A stretch of 43,677 nucleotides of DNA from Alphaproteobacteria bacterium UBA2784 (GTDB lineage: Bacteria; Pseudomonadota; Alphaproteobacteria; Micropepsales; Micropepsaceae). This document shows, in pieces, positions 40,749 through 43,677 of the stretch. The DNA is taken from the NCBI GenBank assembly GCA_002352285.1, contig DEIC01000045.1, positions 1 through 43,677 on the forward strand. The letters are read 5' to 3'. Numbering within the stretch: the first letter of the stretch is position 1; each line of letters opens with the position of its first letter. Both the position numbers and the translations under genes were made by a program. Under the pieces are notes generated by a model. It had not been told where the DNA came from. It saw only the letters and a program-made list of their open reading frames with translations, and searched no databases.

Positions 40749-42935
40749 TCAGCCCATAAGCGCCGGGAAAAACCCTTCGTGAACGGCCTTCATCTTCGCG
40801 ACAGGAATGTCCTCGCCGTTCATCTTGAGGCTTTTGCCGCTGGTTTCGCCAACAATGGCGGCGGCGACACCGGCCCGCCCCGCTGCCGCCAGAATCGCCT
40901 CAGCCTCTTTGGCCGTACAGGCCACGACATAGCGACCCTGATCCTCGCCAAAGAACCAGGCATGGGCGGGCATGGTTTTCGGCGGCGCGTGAAGCGTTGC
41001 GCCAATGCCTGACGCCATCGCCATCTCGGCAATGGCGCAGAGAAGTCCGCCGTCAGAGAGATCATGCACCGTCTTGATGCGGCCGGATGCGATCAATCCG
41101 CGCACGAAATCGCCATTGCGCTTTTCGTGAGCAAGATCAACGGGGGGAGGTGCACCCTCTTCACGGCCTTCAATCTCGCGCAGATAGATGGAGCAGCCGA
41201 GCCAGCCTTTGGTTTCGCCAATCAGCACCAGCGTCTGACCCTCGGCCTTGAAAGCGATCGTTGCCATGCGGCTGATGTCGGGCAAAAGGCCGACGCCGCC
41301 AATGGCGGGCGTGGGCAGGATCGCCTGACCATTGGTCTCGTTATAGAGCGAGCAATTGCCGGAGACGACGGGGAAGGAAAGCGTGATGCCCGCCTCGCTC
41401 AAGCCCTTCACCGCGCCGACGAACTGGCCCATGATTTCCGGCTTCTGCGGATTGCCGAAATTCATGTTGTCGGTATAGGCCAGCGGTGTTGCGCCGACCG
41501 CGCTCAGATTGCGCCAGGCCTCGGCCACCGCCTGCTTGCCACCTTCGACGGGATCGGCAAGGCAATAGCGCGGCGTGACATCGGTCGAAATGGCGATGCC
41601 CTTGGTCTTGCCATGCACGCGCACGACAGCGGCATCACCGCCCGGGATCTGGATCGTGTCGCCCATGACGGTGTGGTCATACTGCTCCCACACCCAGCGG
41701 CGCGACGCCATATCGGGTGCGCCGATGATCTTCAGCAGCGCGTCGCCAAGGCTGGCGGGCGCCTTCACCGATTTGGCGTCGATGACAGGGCGCTTGGGCG
41801 TTTCAACCCAGGGGCGCTCGTAGAGCGGCGCTGCGTCTGCCAGCGCATCAACGGGCAGATCAGCTTCGACCTTGCCCTTGTGCTTCACGACAAGGCGGCC
41901 CGTGTCGGTGACGCGGCCGATGATTGCAAAGTCGAGACCCCATTTCTCGAAGATCGCCCGCGCCTCGGCCTCCTTGCCGGGCTTGAGGATCATCAGCATG
42001 CGCTCCTGGCTTTCAGAGAGCATCATCTCATAAGCCGTCATGCCGGTTTCGCGCTGGGGCACGTGGTCGAGATCAAGCTCGATGCCCGCGCCGCCCTTCG
42101 ACGCCATTTCCGACGAGGAAGAGGTCAGGCCCGCCGCACCCATATCCTGAATGGCGACGATGGCATCGCGCGCCATCAGTTCCAGACAGGCTTCGAGCAG
42201 CAGCTTCTCGGTGAAGGGATCGCCGACCTGAACGGTGGGGCGCTTTTCCTCGGACTCATCATCGAACTCGGCAGAGGCCATGGTGGCGCCATGAATGCCG
42301 TCACGGCCTGTCTTGGAGCCGACATAGACAACCGGATTGCCGATGCCGCTGGCTGCCGACAGGAAGATTTTATCGGTGCGGGCGAGGCCCACACACATCG
42401 CATTGACGAGAATGTTGCCGTTATAGCTCGGATGGAAATTCACTTCGCCGCCCACCGTGGGCACGCCCATGCAATTGCCATAGCCGCCGATGCCGGACAC
42501 GACGCCCGAGACCAGATGCTTCGTCCTGGGATGGTCGGGGGCGCCAAAGCGCAGCGCGTTCATCATCGCCACCGGCCGGGCACCCATGGTGAAGACATCA
42601 CGCATGATGCCGCCCACGCCGGTCGCCGCACCCTGATAGGGCTCGATGAACGATGGATGGTTATGGCTTTCCATCTTGAAGATGACGGCATCGCCATCGC
42701 CAATATCGACGACGCCGGCATTTTCGCCCGGCCCCTGGATCACTTGCGGGCCCTTGGTCGGCAAGGTCTTCAGCCAGACGCGCGTTGATTTGTAGGAGCA
42801 ATGCTCTGACCACATGACCGAGAAGATGCCGAGTTCGGTCAGATTCGGCTCGCGGTTCATCAGCCGCACAATGTTGGCGTATTCCTCGGGTGAAAGGCCG
42901 TGTTCCGCCACGATCTTCGGCGTGATGGTTGTCAT
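40749..42935 (-). CDS. purL: Phosphoribosylformylglycinamidine synthase subunit PurL
   Basis: 728 residues, the size of the small PurL that works with PurS and PurQ. It turns FGAR into FGAM with ATP and ammonia in purine synthesis. MFTREPNL-type opening (IVRLMNREPNLTELGIFSVM), SEHCSYKSTRVWLKTLP, the ATP/Mg segment GDGDAVIFKMESHNHPS, and GVGGIMRDVFTMGARPVAMM are family marks; DMGAAGLTSSSSEMASKG and YTDNMNFGNPQKPEIMGQFV follow. The second, ATP-binding AIRS half ends near the C-terminus. It is 39 bases downstream of purQ and is probably read from the same transcript. A long open frame on the other strand is a shadow of this gene. Confidence 0.97.
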   Translation of the reverse strand: MTTITPKIVAEHGLSPEEYANIVRLMNREPNLTELGIFSVMWSEHCSYKSTRVWLKTLPTKGPQVIQGPGENAGVVDIGDGDAVIFKMESHNHPSFIEPYQGAATGVGGIMRDVFTMGARPVAMMNALRFGAPDHPRTKHLVSGVVSGIGGYGNCMGVPTVGGEVNFHPSYNGNILVNAMCVGLARTDKIFLSAASGIGNPVVYVGSKTGRDGIHGATMASAEFDDESEEKRPTVQVGDPFTEKLLLEACLELMARDAIVAIQDMGAAGLTSSSSEMASKGGAGIELDLDHVPQRETGMTAYEMMLSESQERMLMILKPGKEAEARAIFEKWGLDFAIIGRVTDTGRLVVKHKGKVEADLPVDALADAAPLYERPWVETPKRPVIDAKSVKAPASLGDALLKIIGAPDMASRRWVWEQYDHTVMGDTIQIPGGDAAVVRVHGKTKGIAISTDVTPRYCLADPVEGGKQAVAEAWRNLSAVGATPLAYTDNMNFGNPQKPEIMGQFVGAVKGLSEAGITLSFPVVSGNCSLYNETNGQAILPTPAIGGVGLLPDISRMATIAFKAEGQTLVLIGETKGWLGCSIYLREIEGREEGAPPPVDLAHEKRNGDFVRGLIASGRIKTVHDLSDGGLLCAIAEMAMASGIGATLHAPPKTMPAHAWFFGEDQGRYVVACTAKEAEAILAAAGRAGVAAAIVGETSGKSLKMNGEDIPVAKMKAVHEGFFPALMG

Positions 42936-42974
42936 TTCGTGATCATCCGGATTGGTGTTTGCGGGCAGGCATTC

Positions 42975-43646
42975 TCAGCCAATGGCCGCCATCAGGCTTT
43001 CAAAGACAGCGCGGCCATCGGTGCCGCCCAGAAGCGGTTCAATCACCCGCTCGGGATGCGGCATCAGGCCCAGAACTGTTTTCGACTCGTTGAAGATGCC
43101 CGCGATGTCGCGCGCCGAGCCGTTGGGGTTCGTGCCCTCGGCATAGCGGAAGGCGACGCGCCCCTCACCCTCAAGGCGGTCCAGCGTTTCATCGTCGGCG
43201 AAGAAATTGCCGTCGTGGTGGGCGACGGGAATCTCGATCACGTCACCGGCGGCATATTTGTTGGTGAAGATCGATTGCGAGGTTTCAACTTTCAGCTTCA
43301 CCGGGCGGCAGACGAATTTGAGACCTGCATTGCGCATCAGCGCGCCGGGCAGCATGCCCGCCTCGGTCAGAATCTGAAAACCGTTGCAGATGCCCAGAAC
43401 CGGCGTGCCCGCCTTTGCGCGGCGCTTGACCTCGGCCATCACCGGCGAATGCGCCGCCATGGCGCCCGAGCGCAGATAGTCGCCATAGGAAAAGCCGCCG
43501 GGCAGCACGATCAGGTCCACGCCGTCGGGCACGGTTGCATCGCCGTGCCAGAGCATGGCGGGCTTCCTGCCGGTGATTTTCTCCAGCGCCACCGCCGCGT
43601 CGCGGTCACAGTTGGATGCAGGAAAGACGACGACAGCGGCCTTCAT
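42975..43646 (-). CDS. purQ: Phosphoribosylformylglycinamidine synthase subunit PurQ
   Basis: 223 residues. Class I glutamine amidotransferase that feeds ammonia to PurL. VVFPASNCDRDAAVALEK at the start, LIVLPGGFSYGDYLRSGAMA, and the nucleophile elbow GTPVLGICNGFQILTEAGML with the catalytic Cys; the triad ends with PHPERVIEPLLGG. GNGF in place of the elbow's usual order fits PurQ. Ten bases separate it from the purS stop. Its downstream neighbour on the same strand is purL, so the three subunits of the complex are encoded together. Confidence 0.97.
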   Translation of the reverse strand: MKAAVVVFPASNCDRDAAVALEKITGRKPAMLWHGDATVPDGVDLIVLPGGFSYGDYLRSGAMAAHSPVMAEVKRRAKAGTPVLGICNGFQILTEAGMLPGALMRNAGLKFVCRPVKLKVETSQSIFTNKYAAGDVIEIPVAHHDGNFFADDETLDRLEGEGRVAFRYAEGTNPNGSARDIAGIFNESKTVLGLMPHPERVIEPLLGGTDGRAVFESLMAAIG

Positions 43647-43656
43647 GGCGCAACCC

Positions 43657-43677
43657 TCAGGAAAGTTCGATGGCGTA
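43657..43677 (-). CDS. purS: C-terminal end of PurS (partial)
   Basis: Only the last six codons and stop remain: YAIELS then TGA (stop at 43659-43657), cut by the window edge. A short aromatic/acidic end (xYxIEL) is usual for PurS, the small subunit that bridges PurL and PurQ, and the position ten bases before purQ on the same strand is where alphaproteobacteria carry it. The call rests on position more than on sequence. Confidence 0.7.
   Translation of the reverse strand, partial: YAIELS

Noticed and set aside
41064..42788. Open frame of 574 codons on the plus strand.
   Set aside because: It lies fully opposite purL, which has all family motifs; the translation is rich in His/Arg/Ala with no domain. 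High GC gives long antisense frames.

Overview
This is a GC-rich chromosomal segment from an alphaproteobacterium. Three things point there: a 5S rRNA followed directly by an initiator tRNA at the left edge (the usual alphaproteobacterial rrn tail), a gene of the alphaproteobacterial usg family, and a purS-purQ-purL order at the right edge with the small, PurS-dependent type of PurL. The genus cannot be fixed from the sequence. No transposase, phage, integrase, plasmid or CRISPR signature was seen; the region is ordinary core/accessory chromosome, densely packed and often translationally coupled.

Layout. 46-302: end of an rRNA operon (5S, tRNA-fMet). 450-4453: a GNAT acetyltransferase; a YafY/WYL regulator divergent from two Tat-type secreted proteins (NIPSNAP and a DUF1579-like protein) with a perfect palindrome between them; a small membrane protein with a palindrome inside its promoter; and a TetR regulator. 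4552-8034: a secreted HExxH protein and a gamma-glutamyltransferase-family Ntn hydrolase. 8296-11818: PLP aminotransferase and RlmI-like methyltransferase (operon), divergent from a threonine aldolase. 11895-14573: an Hpt phosphotransfer protein coupled to a pentapeptide-repeat protein, then an HSL-family hydrolase with Cys as predicted nucleophile. 14846-18788: Hsp20, a DUF3011 secreted protein with a clear terminator, a membrane protein, Tag glycosylase coupled to a VOC protein with a histone H1-like tail, and YgfZ. 18853-22981: glycosyltransferase, asparagine synthase and dihydroorotase, each overlapping the next by one base. 22983-23255: usg. 23505-28613: an acyl-CoA/aromatic-acid type operon (AcuI-like reductase, feruloyl-CoA synthase, LysE exporter, ThDP enzyme). 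29380-31149: a GspE/PilB-like protein whose ATPase motifs are degraded. 31146-36989: FKBP lipoprotein, HMCES/YedK protein ending in a beta-clamp-type motif, NUDIX, YegD, SDR, a small secreted protein, nitronate monooxygenase. 37032-39404: Sua5/TsaC and a GlcD-type FAD oxidoreductase. 39521-40654: tandem paralogous secreted proteins. 40749-43677: purL, purQ and the last codons of purS.

The most striking feature outside the genes is a family of modular palindromic intergenic elements (8127-8275, 28645-28758, 35260-35424, with shorter derivatives at 37002-37019 and 39425-39500). They share a hairpin order, show compensatory changes in at least two stems, and lie just beyond stop codons, mostly between convergent genes. 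Other leads are the degraded secretion ATPase with a long leader, the Hpt/pentapeptide pair, the clamp-motif HMCES protein, the Cys-nucleophile hydrolase and an initiator tRNA with an A-U pair in its normally all-GC anticodon-stem triplet.
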